Source of the DNA: Paralvinella palmiformis
Lineage: Eukaryota > Annelida > Polychaeta > Terebellida > Alvinellidae
Length of the DNA: 64,000 nt
NCBI GenBank assembly: GCA_025642065.1
Contig: JAODUP010000015.1
Span: forward strand, 282,001-346,000
Direction of reading: 5' to 3'
Both the position numbers and the translations under genes were made by a program. Positions 37,026 to 51,144 of the stretch are shown in pieces. Every line of letters starts with the position of its first letter. Positions within the stretch are counted from its first letter, which is position 1. The notes under the pieces were generated by a model. It saw nothing but the letters and a program-made list of their open reading frames with translations, did no database searches and had not been told where the DNA came from.

Positions 37026-37719
37026 GCTATTGTGCATATGTGCTAATTCAGATTGTAGCCTTCTACCCATCTATGAAGCTTTGACCAGACCGATATATAA
37101 GGCCAGCTCATAAGTCTACCCGTACAACTCCTGTATGCGGTTTACTTGAATCGAAAGTTTTCTTCCGAGCAAAAACGAGCATCTTCACCATTTCTGCTTC
37201 CCTGTTGGAACACCAACAGAGGACAATGGCTGAGTAGATCTTTTAACCGGAAAAATAAATTAAACCTAGAAACTTTCTCTTATCTGCCTATTGCAGTCAG
37301 CTATATGTTGTCAAATGCTCATTTTTGCTCAATCCAATATTAGTTTGTTTGTTAACTATCTGTGTTCTATAATTGGTTGGAGGTATAACTGAACGGTTTC
37401 TAGGGACTCAGTATGATCGGTACGTTCATCTTGGACAAGCCGTGAGAGGTCCTCTTGGAACGTATTGTATAGGAAGGCCTGATGACGTCTCAATAAAAGC
37501 TGACCTGTTTAATGACTATCAAAGCAAAACGGTGTTCGCTTTGTTTCTTTTTTAATTTAACCTGATTAACCCGTAAACAGGCTCTCCACATATTCATCCG
37601 CACGCATATACGTATAATATTGCTGTTGTGTGTGTGTGTGTGTGTGTGCGTGTCAATGATGAGTTTAATATTGTTGATTCAATAATAATAATAATAATAA
37701 TAATTTAAAGAAAAGAAGC
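35407..37719. other. 3' flank of the Cys-rich gene; no second gene seen
   Basis: Includes the presumed 3' UTR. An (AC)n(TA)n array lies at about 35432-35491. An 11-bp inverted repeat, GGGAGACCCCA at 35650-35660 and TGGGGTCTCCC at 36643-36653, brackets about 1 kb and may mark a small DNA element. Short TAA and TGATGA arrays lie at 36485-36506 and 36987-37024, and (GT)n and (AAT)n near 37630 and 37682. I could not place a convincing polyadenylation signal. Confidence 0.55.
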
Positions 37720-38347
37720 TTAAAGGGACAGTTCACCTTCAGAAAATATTTCTAAAATATGTAATGCTTAGAACAGTAAGCAAAAATTCCACAATAATAA
37801 TCACGAAATATACCTGATATCATAAATATAGGGAATTACAGCTGCACCGGAAGCTAGATTCGAAGGCGGGAAGGAGAAACCCAAATGTTATGACGTCATA
37901 TGAGCCCTCTAGACTGACGCGGATTATAGTTGCTCTTGAGCGTAACTAGCTGAGCCGTTTTTAATAATTTTCCTCTTCTAAGGTTGCTTCTTGCTCAAAA
38001 TGACATGGTTATATGTCAGTCATGACTTAATTTTAACAAGATAATTGCGTTTTGTTCTGGAATAATTCTTTGCTTACGCTTGTTTACACGTTTTTGTACG
38101 GGCTCTACAGACTTCCGGTCAAACTATTGCGTTCGAGCGACGTCAGCATCCAGGAGCTTCCGATCTCTGTCTAGCTTCAAAATGGCTCCGCCCACACACC
38201 ACCATTAAAAGTCGATTAATCATCACTTTAAACTGGATTATTTAACGTGTGGGTGCTCGTTTACACATTTCGACACCATTTCTGATATTTATGAGCACAG
38301 CTGCATTAGTATTGAAAATTTGAAATGAAGTTGGAGTATCCCTTTAA
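37720..38347. mobile_element. 620-bp MITE with TTAA target duplications (piggyBac-like ends)
   Basis: Left end is TTAA followed by AGGGACAGTTCACCTTCA. Right end, read inward from TTAA at 38344-38347, is AGGGATACTCCAACTTCA. These inverted ends match at 14 of 18 positions. The element itself is 37724-38343 and has no transposase frame. TTAA duplication with short AGGGA-type ends is characteristic of piggyBac-type non-autonomous elements. The superfamily call is inferred from the ends only. Confidence 0.75.
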
Positions 38348-38694
38348 TTAACTTATACACATTCTGGCCTATTGCTGATTCACTATAAATTGACACAATC
38401 TTTACTGTACAGCTGCGCATTACACTATTCATAGACTTTTTAGTGATAACAAGATTATGATATTTGATGATTTGCTGTCACAATCCTGGTGAAAAACCTT
38501 TATAACTTAGACCAAGATCTTGGAGATTCTTTGATTACTACTGTTCTTTTAAAATAATTTGTGTCTTTCGTATTCGAAGGCGCGGTCTTGTTACAAAAAG
38601 AGTTTGCGTATTGATTCCTATTCATCTAGACCTCAACAGCACACAAACCAAACGCGATACATTTTCCCATCTCCTCCCTTTCTATTTGTGTAGG

Positions 38695-38885
38695 GTCGCC
38701 TCCGTGGTCTAGCGGTAGCGTGTTGGACCACAGATCACTACCACCCGTGTTCGAATCCCGGCGTGCGTAGCATATCTGAAGATTGTTTCGTCTTCCACTT
38801 CGTCTCATTACCTTTGGAGGTCGCTCGGCCCATTTAGCCTACCTTGTGCACAAAAGTGGCCGTAAAACATCAATCATCATCATCT
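38695..38885 (+). mobile_element. tRNA-derived SINE (family A), full length
   Basis: The best-preserved copy: CGCCTCCGTGGTCTAGCGG (A box), GTTCGAATCCCGGCG (B box), TGTTTCGTCTTCCACTTCG, TCGGCCCATTTAGCCTACC, CAAAAGTGGCCGTAAAACAT and an ATC tail. The tRNA-like head continues straight into the body, so it is not a free tRNA gene. Confidence 0.9.
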
Positions 38886-39242
38886 TTCTATTTGTCTGAT
38901 GGAGAAGGTGAGCGCACGCACGCACGCACGGGTGCGCGCACACACACAAGCACACACACAAGCGAGGAAACTTGTCTTATTATTAATATGATTAACTATT
39001 GTAGAAAACGTGGATTTTCTGTTGTTGTGTTACATGACGTTTTATTTAGGAATGTCACGAACACCATTCCAAAATCGGACACGAAAGTTGTCAGTGACAT
39101 TGTTCTCACCTGGTGACTTTTCGGCTCAAATCAGGTACCATAATAGCTATAAATACGTCGTAGAGAATGACGTGCGTCGCGTTGATCTGTTATCTCAATT
39201 TATTCTTTGAAGTATGAATCCAAAATAAGATCGATCAAGAAA

Positions 39243-39427
39243 ATGATTGATGACGATTGATGTTTTACGGCCACTTTTCTACACAAGGTAGGCTAAATGG
39301 GCCGAGCGACCTCCAAAGGTGATGAGGCGAAGTCAAAGACGAAACAACCTTCAGATATGCCCACGCCGAGATTCGAACACGGGTGGTAGTGATCTGTAGT
39401 CCAACGCGCTAGACCACGGAGCCTCCC
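39243..39427 (-). mobile_element. tRNA-derived SINE (family A), inverted relative to 38695
   Basis: The reverse complement follows the 38695 copy closely from head (GGAGGCTCCGTGGTCTAGCG) to tail (GGCCGTAAAACATCAATC). Only about 360 bp separate the two copies. Confidence 0.9.
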
Positions 39428-39992
39428 CAACTAACTTTGTTTAATTGTGTATTCATCATTAGTGTTATACAGGTGATGGTACATTAGCTAGTCTGAGTGC
39501 ACATTTCGTACATCTTTTATTCGGTTTGGTCACTTCCTTTAAACGTTTTGTTTTCAATACGTTTAAATCATCAACATTATGTTGTATACTTGTCCAATTT
39601 TACCCCGATCATCGTTTAGGGATTAATCTCTATAATTGCTGCTATGTCAACTATCCATCCAGGTTTAACTCAAACACACGTAAAATCCCGACCTCATATA
39701 AAGACAATTATAATTTACACAGAGTTCTAAAGCCATCCCCGTTTCATTAACTAGATAAGTGATTATTCTGTTATAGCCCACCCGTGGATCCATTGTTAGC
39801 ATAAACACAGGTCATTAAATTTGAAATAACACAGTGTAGTTTTTTGAAAACCAGTATATGAGTACATCAATCTCACAAAAGTACACACAGTTTAAGGTCA
39901 CATGACACTAATACCGACATATATCTTGATGTTAATCATTTTGTAATTATATTTTGTATGTCTGACGTTAAGAATAATGTTCATGAAAGAAA
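39428..39992. other. Non-coding, no gene seen
   Basis: AT-rich intergenic DNA without recognisable repeats or coding. Confidence 0.55.
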
Positions 39993-41275
<1,283 letters not shown>

Positions 41276-41299
41276 GTAACAATAATAATAATAATAACA

Positions 41300-41341
<42 letters not shown>

Positions 41342-41361
41342 GTTGTTGTTGTTGTTTTTGA

Positions 41362-41449
<88 letters not shown>

Positions 41450-41451
41450 GT

Positions 41452-41499
<48 letters not shown>

Positions 41500-41500
41500 G
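41276..41500. repeat. Long (ATT)n array with GTT interruptions
   Basis: About 225 bp, contiguous with the 3' end of the LINE above and probably seeded by its tail. Confidence 0.95.
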
Positions 41501-41599
41501 AAATATGAGAACCAAGTACCAAGGAATCAGATGTTTAACTAGACATGTATCCATTGACCACAATAAGGATTGTTACATTTAACAGATGCTGAATATGTA

Positions 41600-43649
41600 G
41601 CTAGGCTGTAACTTTTTAATAAGAAAATTACCAGATAGTGCAGAGTTACGTACGTAGGGATACATTCATATGACCAGATTGTTTCGTCATGCGATCATCC
41701 TGTATATCAGAATTGAAACAGAACGTATCATCAAAAAAGCGAGCAGGTTTTTGCTAATAAAGTCGTCCGTGAACAAACATACTTGACATTGATACATGTC
41801 ACTTAATTTGAATAAAAGATCTGTATGATTGTTATAACCCGCATTTTTAACAATTCGAATAGCCTCTTTTCTGTAAAGACACAGTTTTTTGGAAGAAATT
41901 AGTTAGTCACTTTATGCAATGTAAACCTCCGGAAATCTTATTTTTCACTTCAGACAAATGATATTACCAAGAAAGTCTACAAAAATAGTCTAGAAACGCA
42001 CCAAGCAATGTGGTGGTTTTCTCTTGAAACTAAGAGCCAATTTGCTCCAAATTGAGTATTTAACGAGACACCATTCGTACAAAAGTATTCAAATAAGTTA
42101 TTCATTTCCACATTTTCTCTTTAGTATAAGGTAGCAACATTGGCATTACTAATGACTAAAGAACTATCATCAGCAAATGACACTATATGAGCATTTTCCT
42201 GATTTTTATACGCCATTGACATATATTGAATATAGCAAGGGGCCTAGGATAGATCCTTGTGGTACACCACAATTTATGAATTCAACATTAGACCTTCTTT
42301 TATCGATTTGAACATGTGGTTTTGTATTTACAGGATAACGTGCAAACCATTGGTAGGCGATTCCCCTGACCCCAGGTGTCTTACTGACATCAAACATTTT
42401 TAAGAGATCGCAGAAGATAGATAATGCAACTTGCTTAGGAATAGAATTATTAGCTAATGCACATTGATTTACTAAATGTATAATTGGGTGAATTGCTGAG
42501 TGGTCCTGGAGAAAACCATACTAATGTTTATAAAGAATATTATTACCTTATTATCATTGAGGAAGCACATAACCTTGTTATACGTTATCTTTCATACATT
42601 TTCAAAAAAGCTATCAGAAGGCTGCTGCGTCTGTAATTTTTAAGTTCAGTAAGATCAGAAGCTTTAAGTATTAGAATTACCGTAGGCATTTTCAGTTGAT
42701 TAGGAACAATACAATTAAGCGATGGTCTATTTATGATGTGGATCAATGGATATTTAATGTATTCAATAATTTTTTTGAGTAGTTTAAAAGATATTTCATC
42801 CGCTAAACTTAGTCTTTCAAGTTATTTTTTATCTCGATGACTTGATCTGATTCTTTAGTTTCTAGAAATTTACTGTTAATTTGAAGTGTTTTCAAATAGT
42901 CACACTTTATGGGTTTTTGGAGAAAAAAATTGTATGATTTTATATGTTAAATTTTTCATATTTATATTTCGAATCGCATTTTAAGCAAAGGAAATGCTGA
43001 TATGGATTTATAATCAGTGGAGTCAGGACAATCAGTATTTAAAGTTTCAGAAAAATCCCTATCATATAGCAATTGTTTAAATTTAGTCATGGGGGTTGCA
43101 GTAGATTTCCGTTTAATAATGAAAGTAGATTTATCGGAACGTCTGTTTGAGTCATTTACAATATTGAACGTATGAAAATAATCCGCCACATCAGTCAAAA
43201 TATAGTGTGTCCTTCCAAGTCAGTTTTAAATAGATATGATCACTAGCTGACATGAATGTTACTCTGGCAAAAACCCTCGAGATAAAATACCATGAACTTA
43301 GTGGCTAGTTTTATTATTAGTTCCATATTTCCATAAACGAATATTAACATCACCAAGAGTCAAGCTTGATTTATCCTAAGAATTAATAACTTCCATAATA
43401 TCAAACAGAGTCGATGAAATACATCAACATCAGCACGTGGTGGAGTGTTAGGTCTATAAATGACGCCACTAATTACTTTCTCATAAAATTCAATTTCCAT
43501 TTCGACAAATATTGGTTCATAAACATGTGGAATGAATACACTCAGATCTTCTCTAAGATTAAAATTAATTGAGTAGGAACACGCTGGCTCTACTATCTTC
43601 GTTTCTACAGCGGGTTGTGATATTGCGATGTGTGTATGTGCGTGTATAT

Positions 43650-43680
<31 letters not shown>
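41600..43680 (-). mobile_element. Second decayed LINE, minus strand
   Basis: On the minus strand, endonuclease-type sequence lies at 43620-43400 (FVEMEIEFYEKVISGVIYRP), then linker frames with RKSTATPMTKFKQLLYDRDF near 43080. The RT follows: WFARYP and FINCGVPQGSILGPLLYSIY at 42340-42220, and IVSFADDSSLVISN near 42170-42130, with an intact Asp-Asp pair. Stops and frameshifts between blocks make it inactive. The wording of the RT motifs differs from the 590 and 40096 elements, so it belongs to another LINE lineage. Both ends are uncertain. Confidence 0.75.
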
Positions 43681-43692
<12 letters not shown>

Positions 43693-44267
43693 AGGGTACA
43701 TAGTAAGAGGCAACAGGCACAGAGCATCAACATATCTAAACATCCTTCGAAACCTACCTCCATAAATCAAATACAACTATACATACATTAATATAAAAAT
43801 AAAATGTTTCATACCTCCACATATTGATAAATGTGTGCGTATACCTAAGCATGTGTCTGGTCTACTCATCAGCCTGTGGGAACCAGCTAATTCGCTTTTC
43901 GTACGCGACAAATATGTCACGCCGACAGGAAAGCGGCTACATGCAGGCTACGTACAAAAAGCGGAAGCATGTAAAAACATACCATTTGATACCACAGCTC
44001 GCAACAAACAACGCGTGCGTGTGGTTCAATGGTGACTTGCTACATACATATTATAAAATATTTTGACACCACAGTTTACAATCAACAGTAATTTTCTGTG
44101 GTCTAACAGAAACCTGTATATACAACATTTCGACACCTCAGATGCTGCTGACCTCAGCTTTATTCTGGGTTCGAATAACTGAATAAATTCTACCTATATG
44201 AACCATGTATCAATATACGTCCGACTAGTCTGGCGTCGAAGTTCTTCTCTAACCTAAGTGGAAATTT

Positions 44268-44311
<44 letters not shown>

Positions 44312-45291
44312 GAAATGTTAATCCGGATATCGTTTATCCGACAAATCCACCATCCGACACTGTGACAGATTTAGCTCCATTATAAATAATTCTTTAATCC
44401 AACAAAATCGTGTTCTGCGTTCCGACTCCGACACTTCATTTCGCCAAGAAAATGTGACAGTTCAATGTAAAATGACCTCGTTGATCCGACAACACGAAAA
44501 TGTTGCCAAATATTTCCACTAATTTAGTCACGCAAGGCACACCAACATGTTATCAGTAATGGTTCATTAATCTTCCCACTTGCGATAATTGCTATATTAT
44601 AACCAATCATCCTCGACCATACACACCGACACGCAATGCTTCCATTGCCTGTGGCTATCTAATACACAATCATAACAATTCATTACAAGCACAAATGTTT
44701 GATCTTTCCAATGAGCAGATCATGAGTTAATCTGATGGATAAAGTGATACGAGTATTTCTTTATAATGTCTGTAATTAACAAACATCAAAATGATCAATG
44801 GCCGTTCCGTATCTTGCGCACCGTTATTGAATTTTGGTTTACATATTTTCATGTGACAAACTTTGTCGGATTAACGGACTCTGACTGTACTAAAAGAATT
44901 CAGAAGAAGATCATCTAAATATAAACAATATTCTTAAAAGATTGTCATTAATTATACGTTCAACGTGGCATGATGTCTACATACAAATTTGTATCACGTA
45001 TACTAAACTGACATAATAACTTGATTGGACAGGTGGTCAGCACATATCAACCAAACGCGGCTAATAAATAGCCTGCGGTGTCAACGGGCATTTGTTTGGT
45101 TGATAATAATAGTATAGCTAGTATGGCTAATATGTATCCAGCCAAACATACACATATTGGTGTGATTCACCGATCCGTCAATATGCAGACCAGATATTGT
45201 GACGTTCACCCTCCTTCGTCACCAGAAACCAATAGTTTGTTTTCGGTGCACAAAATAAGGCCATTACAGCGTTGATGAAACACTTCAAAGC
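43681..45291. other. Intergenic, no gene seen
   Basis: A GATA array lies at about 44270-44310. Short frames at 43824-44066 show no motif. Otherwise unremarkable AT-rich DNA. Confidence 0.55.
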
Positions 45292-45300
45292 TATATAAAA
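45292..45300 (+). promoter_or_regulatory. Possible TATA box upstream of GH1 gene 1
   Basis: TATATAAAA in a GC-poor context, 622 bp before the ATG at 45922. A start about 30 bases downstream would give a long 5' UTR, or one with an intron, and a TA array lies between. In such AT-rich DNA this match could be chance. Confidence 0.2.
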
Positions 45301-45404
45301 GATTGAAACGTGGCACTTACTCGGTCTAGAATCAGCACCTCAACACCACCAATCAATAGCTATGTGTACAGATGTCTATATATGCATGTATATAAATATC
45401 TATC

Positions 45405-45408
<4 letters not shown>

Positions 45409-45468
<60 letters not shown>
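45409..45468. repeat. (TA)n microsatellite
   Basis: Pure TA run upstream of GH1 gene 1. Confidence 0.95.
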
Positions 45469-45472
<4 letters not shown>

Positions 45473-45921
45473 GCATATAATATTGATATTTCACAGTTTT
45501 GTTTCTGTGAGGGGAAATGATCAACTCCCCAGCCACCGATGTCCATTTCTGCGAGTCCTTTAACTACCTGCAGATAGCTGGGCTGCTGATTGTGCAGCCG
45601 TGCAGTCGCCCAATCGATAGTCTGATCAATGGACTATCGATTATATTTAAATGTTAACAGACACGCATACATATATAGACAACACAATGATATACATTAA
45701 ATCCATCTCTATCTATCATCGGTAGTAAGCCATAGACGAAAGTGACCATCAAGCCAGTGGGAGCGCAATAACATAAAAGCCTGTGTTTCCTACATTAGGT
45801 TCTTAGACATGGAATAACCGGAGCCTTCGATGGTATCATTCGCATTCTAACCGCGTCAAATACTTACTCCATACCCGTATTACTGAAGCCCGTCTGGACA
45901 CAGACGTTATTTTACCAGAGC
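45469..45921. other. 5' flank / likely 5' UTR of GH1 gene 1
   Basis: No coding evidence. The last 100 bases before the ATG are richer in CG dinucleotides than the surrounding sequence, consistent with 5' UTR. No promoter motif can be assigned with confidence here. Confidence 0.35.
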
Positions 45922-47971
45922 ATGGCACTGCCGTCGAGCAATCTGGGCGACTTTGACACGCCGGAAGGCTTTCGGGGGCGTTTTGAATGGGCTTTGGAAG
46001 AGGAAAAAAGGGCACAGAAGAGGGAATCCCAGTCCAAAGTCAGCTCACTCCGGCGTCTGGCGATTCGAAGACATCGGTATTCTAGGTGCTGCAAGGTGAT
46101 AACAGTTCTCGTGATATCCATGATGTTAACGCAGGCGTTCTTTTACTATACTGGCAATTCGGTGTCCACATTTAGCTATAAAAGGACGATGCCAATGGCA
46201 ATCTTCTTTGGTGAGTATTCTATATTTCCCGTTTGGGCGTCGAAAACGTATAACTTGTGTCTTTGTCCCTATTCGAAACGATGAATTGTGCCATGGGTGA
46301 TATTATTTCAGATCCTGCGGGCTATGACTACGATCAAATCGCTGAATACGCTGGACTGCAAGGACAGGATGAATACGACGCAACTGGCGAAGGCGGCGTT
46401 GAACTCTCCCCGGAGTTGATGGAAGATGAAGGCTCGGAAGGTGACTACGAATACAAGAAAGCTATTCAAGAAGTAAGGCAGGACATCGAGGACGGAACCA
46501 AAGAGGACATACTCGGTCGAACCGATGCTTACAGCGAGGAAGATCCAAGCAACACAGCCGCCAGGAATTTTGTCTTTATACCACGCAATGCCCCCCTACC
46601 ACCGACGCCTAAGCCTCCCGCTGACATACTTCCAACTTTGCCCAAGGAGAAACAATTAATAAGCTTGATATTTCCCGGTGATTACAAACCCGAGTTGCAT
46701 AGCAACGAAGTAGAGTTGCCGCAAAATCAGCTGCCGCCGGATCAACTGAAGCTATTTCAACCCGAGATGGCTGAAGAGGCATCGGTGAACAATTATGAAC
46801 AACCGCCTGTCGGCGGCGACATTCAGCAACCTCAGCTACAGCAGCTCTTTCCGGGAATGCAAAATTTACAGTCTGAACAACACGATGGCATCATATCTCT
46901 CGATCAGCTACAGATGGCTCATGCTGAGCACGAGGAGCAGATCCAGTCAGTGCAGCAACCCCAGTTGGACAATAATGCACAGGCCCCATTCCAGGCAGGG
47001 TACGGTGGTGCTGCCATCCTGGGTAACCAAATCAGCGATGAGCAACTTTTGCAGCGGCTTACACAACCGCCGGCAAAGGAAGATAATCCAGCCCAACAGG
47101 AGATTGGGTCAGTTATGGACCATCTGCAGCAGCAACAGCAACAACAACAACTGCTGGTTCATGAGCAACAACAACAACAGGTTGATGAACCAGCGGCAAA
47201 TCTACCAATGGGAGAGCAACAGCAACCGGTGAAAGAATCAATTATGTCTCCTGAGATAATTGCGGCTTTGTTGCAACATCGGGATAATCCCGCCGAACAA
47301 TCCCGAATTATCCGGGAGGCAATGGCACAGAAAGCACTGGAACAACAACAACAACAACAACAGGTACAAGAACAACAACTAGAACAACAACAACAACAAC
47401 AACGGGTACAAGAACAACAACTAGAACAACAACAACAACAACAACAATTCGAACAACAACCGATACTTCAACAACAAGCGCCAGTACTACAGCAATTGCC
47501 TTCCAATACACTTTTATCTGATCCAAAAGATCCGCTCCATCAACTGGACGCGCAATTGGTGTCGGATCATAAGGACATGCATATTCAATATGCCTCTTCT
47601 GATCTCGTCGATGATCATAAGGATCCGAATTTCGTCGGACTGACTTTAGACCATCCGGATGACCACTCGACGGCCAAAGACCTTGATATACACGAAGTAC
47701 ACCTTTCCGATGAGGAGATGAGGGGCATAGAAACGCCGTACACCGGAGTAAACGATGACCGGACTAGTCTGGGACTTAGTCCTGCTCCAGAATTCCTCTA
47801 CGGGTATTTTCCGGATGGCTTTATGTGGAGCGTTGCAACGGCCGCATTCCAAATTGAAGGAGGCTGGAACGAAGACGGTAAGCATCTTCCCACAAAATAC
47901 GCATGCATGAAAGCACACACATGTCCACGAACATGCACGCACGCATACACACAAATACATACATACATACA

Positions 47972-48003
<32 letters not shown>

Positions 48004-48857
48004 ACAAACACACACACACAACAAAACAAAATGAGAGAATACACAGATACATCTAATGAGTCCGTATACAAACATATTTATACATCTGTATATATTTTTA
48101 TCAATTAATAAACACATTCATTTAATTTAATCACCGACGTAGATTAAGATTTATTCAAATAAACATGATTTACTTTCAAAAACATCATCATAAAAACTAA
48201 AAGAACCAACGACAGGTGCTGGAATTTTAATAACCTGTTACAGCAGACGCGATAAATTTCGCTCACGTGGTGCATGTGCGCCATGTCAATACGTGGCATA
48301 CGTTATGGATATTGCGCACCTGTCTCTGTTTATCACATATATAGATTATATACCTATGGACGCCTATGCGACACTAATAGCTTCATCTGCATAAACATGT
48401 TTACTACGTACTCCAAAATTTAAGTGTATAATTATTAGAGTAAAATTGAAACTTTTAGATTTCACAAAAGACCGAACCCCCAATTTTATTTCATCTCAAT
48501 CGTATTTATATTGAACTCGGTTGATTGAGAGAATTACTTTTCTATGTGGAAGTACCAAATTGTGTCATTTGAAAAAAATATTATATTATAGATTTTTACA
48601 TCGTATACCATATTTAATCGATATCGATTCAGTTTAACAGACGTATACTGCTTATGGGGTTTGCGGTTGTTTGATATTTGTCAATTATAATTCTTCACAT
48701 TAATATTTAAATCATATTAAGACAATATGGCGGGAAAACATTTGTCACCCTTTTAAAAAGGTAAAATGTGTGTGTGTGTTTGTGCGTGTGCGTGCGTGCG
48801 TGCGTGCGTGCGTGTGTGTGTGTGGGGTCTGTGTGTGTGTGTGTGTGTGGTGTGTGT

Positions 48858-48910
<53 letters not shown>

Positions 48911-49098
48911 ATGAGAGAGAGAGAGATAGAGAGTATTTTATTCAGCCTTGTATGTATGGGACTGGTGAGACATTACACATGTCTCAGCAAGAAAAGTCGC
49001 CACTCTGGATTCAGTCCCCTGAAGAAACGTCCAGAGTTTGAATTCACGGTTCGAGATTCTCTGTGCCTGTGCCTTATTATACACAGCTAAAACACACA

Positions 49099-49164
<66 letters not shown>

Positions 49165-49666
49165 CATTCGATTAACCCGAATAGGCCGATATAAATTGAA
49201 TTATAGACCTATACACGTACAGTAGACGAAACAGATATGTTAAATCAGCGATTCTTGAGGACATAACTATCTGTCGTTTTATTGGTACATCACTGATGAC
49301 AGACAATAAAATGATTTAATAGTCTATTTCCAGGTAAAGGAAAGAGTATATGGGATGTATACACTCACGAAGGACATGTTGAAGATGGCAGTAACGCTCA
49401 TATAGCCTGTGATAGTTATCACAAGTATTTGGATGATATCGTTATTTTGAAAGAATTGGGGGTAAGATAACAGGCTAAGAAGATAACATTCGTATCACAT
49501 CTGTCATAAAATGCTAAGGAAATCCGTTCACAGTTAATTATTATCTGACAAAGGTTAACAATTTAATTTTTATCATTTAGTATGTATGTGTCAGTGAAAC
49601 GTGATATGTTTGTAATTGTCACTTTGCGTGCGTCCATATTTATGTACGTATGTATATATATATATA

Positions 49667-49715
<49 letters not shown>

Positions 49716-49758
49716 TGTCGTGTGTGTGTGTGTATGTGCGTGTGTGTGTGTGTGTGTG

Positions 49759-49819
<61 letters not shown>

Positions 49820-50143
49820 AATAAATATTTTCAGGTGAAACACTATCGCTTCTCCATTGCTTGGACTCGAATCCAACCCACTGGCCTCGAAAAGGAACCG
49901 AACCATCGAGGCATTGAATATTACAATCGCCTTATTAACGCCTTACTCAATGCCAACATACAGCCAGTGGTGACACTATATCATTGGGACTTACCACAAG
50001 CTTTACAAGATAGAGGAGGCTGGTTAAATACCACTCTGATTGCTGATGTTTTCGCCAACTACGCCAGATTGTGTTTTGAACATTTCGGCGACAGGGTAAT
50101 GTCATGTTGTTGTCATTGTTGTTGTTGTTTGCTGTTGTTGTTG

Positions 50144-50188
<45 letters not shown>

Positions 50189-50258
50189 ATTATTATTATT
50201 TACTACCATCATCATCATCATTATCATCATCATCATCATAATTATCATCATCAAATGG

Positions 50259-50312
<54 letters not shown>

Positions 50313-51051
50313 TGCGTGCGTGCGTGCGTGCATGTGAGCGTGCGTGCTTGGGAACGTTAGTGTATACCACGTACGCATGTTCACGATTCGTCAAAACCTT
50401 ACGATACAACTAACGAGTGGCTTATGCCTAACTGGCTATGTTTAGGTGAAGTTCTGGGTCACAATCAACGAACCATCTATGGTAGCATGGATTGGATACG
50501 GACGAGGAAGAAAGGCCCCCGGTATCCGAGGAGAGAGTGACCTTGTATATCTAGCTGGCCATAACCTAATCAGGGCGCATTCGGCAGCATACAGGGTGTA
50601 CCAAAAGGAATTCCAGGCCAGGCAGAGAGGTAGGACAAATACGTGATGCCTGCTTTTGGAAATGTCGACGACCCAGGCTTTGTTCTCATTGGCCAGAAAT
50701 ATCACATCCTATCCCCCCCGGTTTGAATATTATTTAATGCGTCTCCGATTTTTGTTTTCTCAGGATTTGTCGGCATCAGTTTGAATATCGTCTGGAAGGA
50801 GCCGAAGACTCGTGACCCTAAAGACATTGAGGCGACGGAAAGAGCGATGCAGTTCGATCTCGGTTGGTTCGCCAACCCCATCTACGGCAATGGAGACTAT
50901 CCGGAAGTGATGAAGAAGCAGATAGCGAGGAAAAGCATGGAGAACGGGCTGCCAAGGTCACGACTTCCGGAATTTACGCCAGACGAAATTGAGAGAAATA
51001 AAGGTAAATTGCGTCAGTCATCTATAGGAGGCCCGAAAACACACGCACACG

Positions 51052-51144
<93 letters not shown>

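Noticed and set aside
38697..38765. tRNA gene (A and B boxes present)
   Set aside because: The head continues into a conserved SINE body and tail repeated elsewhere in the window. The cloverleaf is not convincing.
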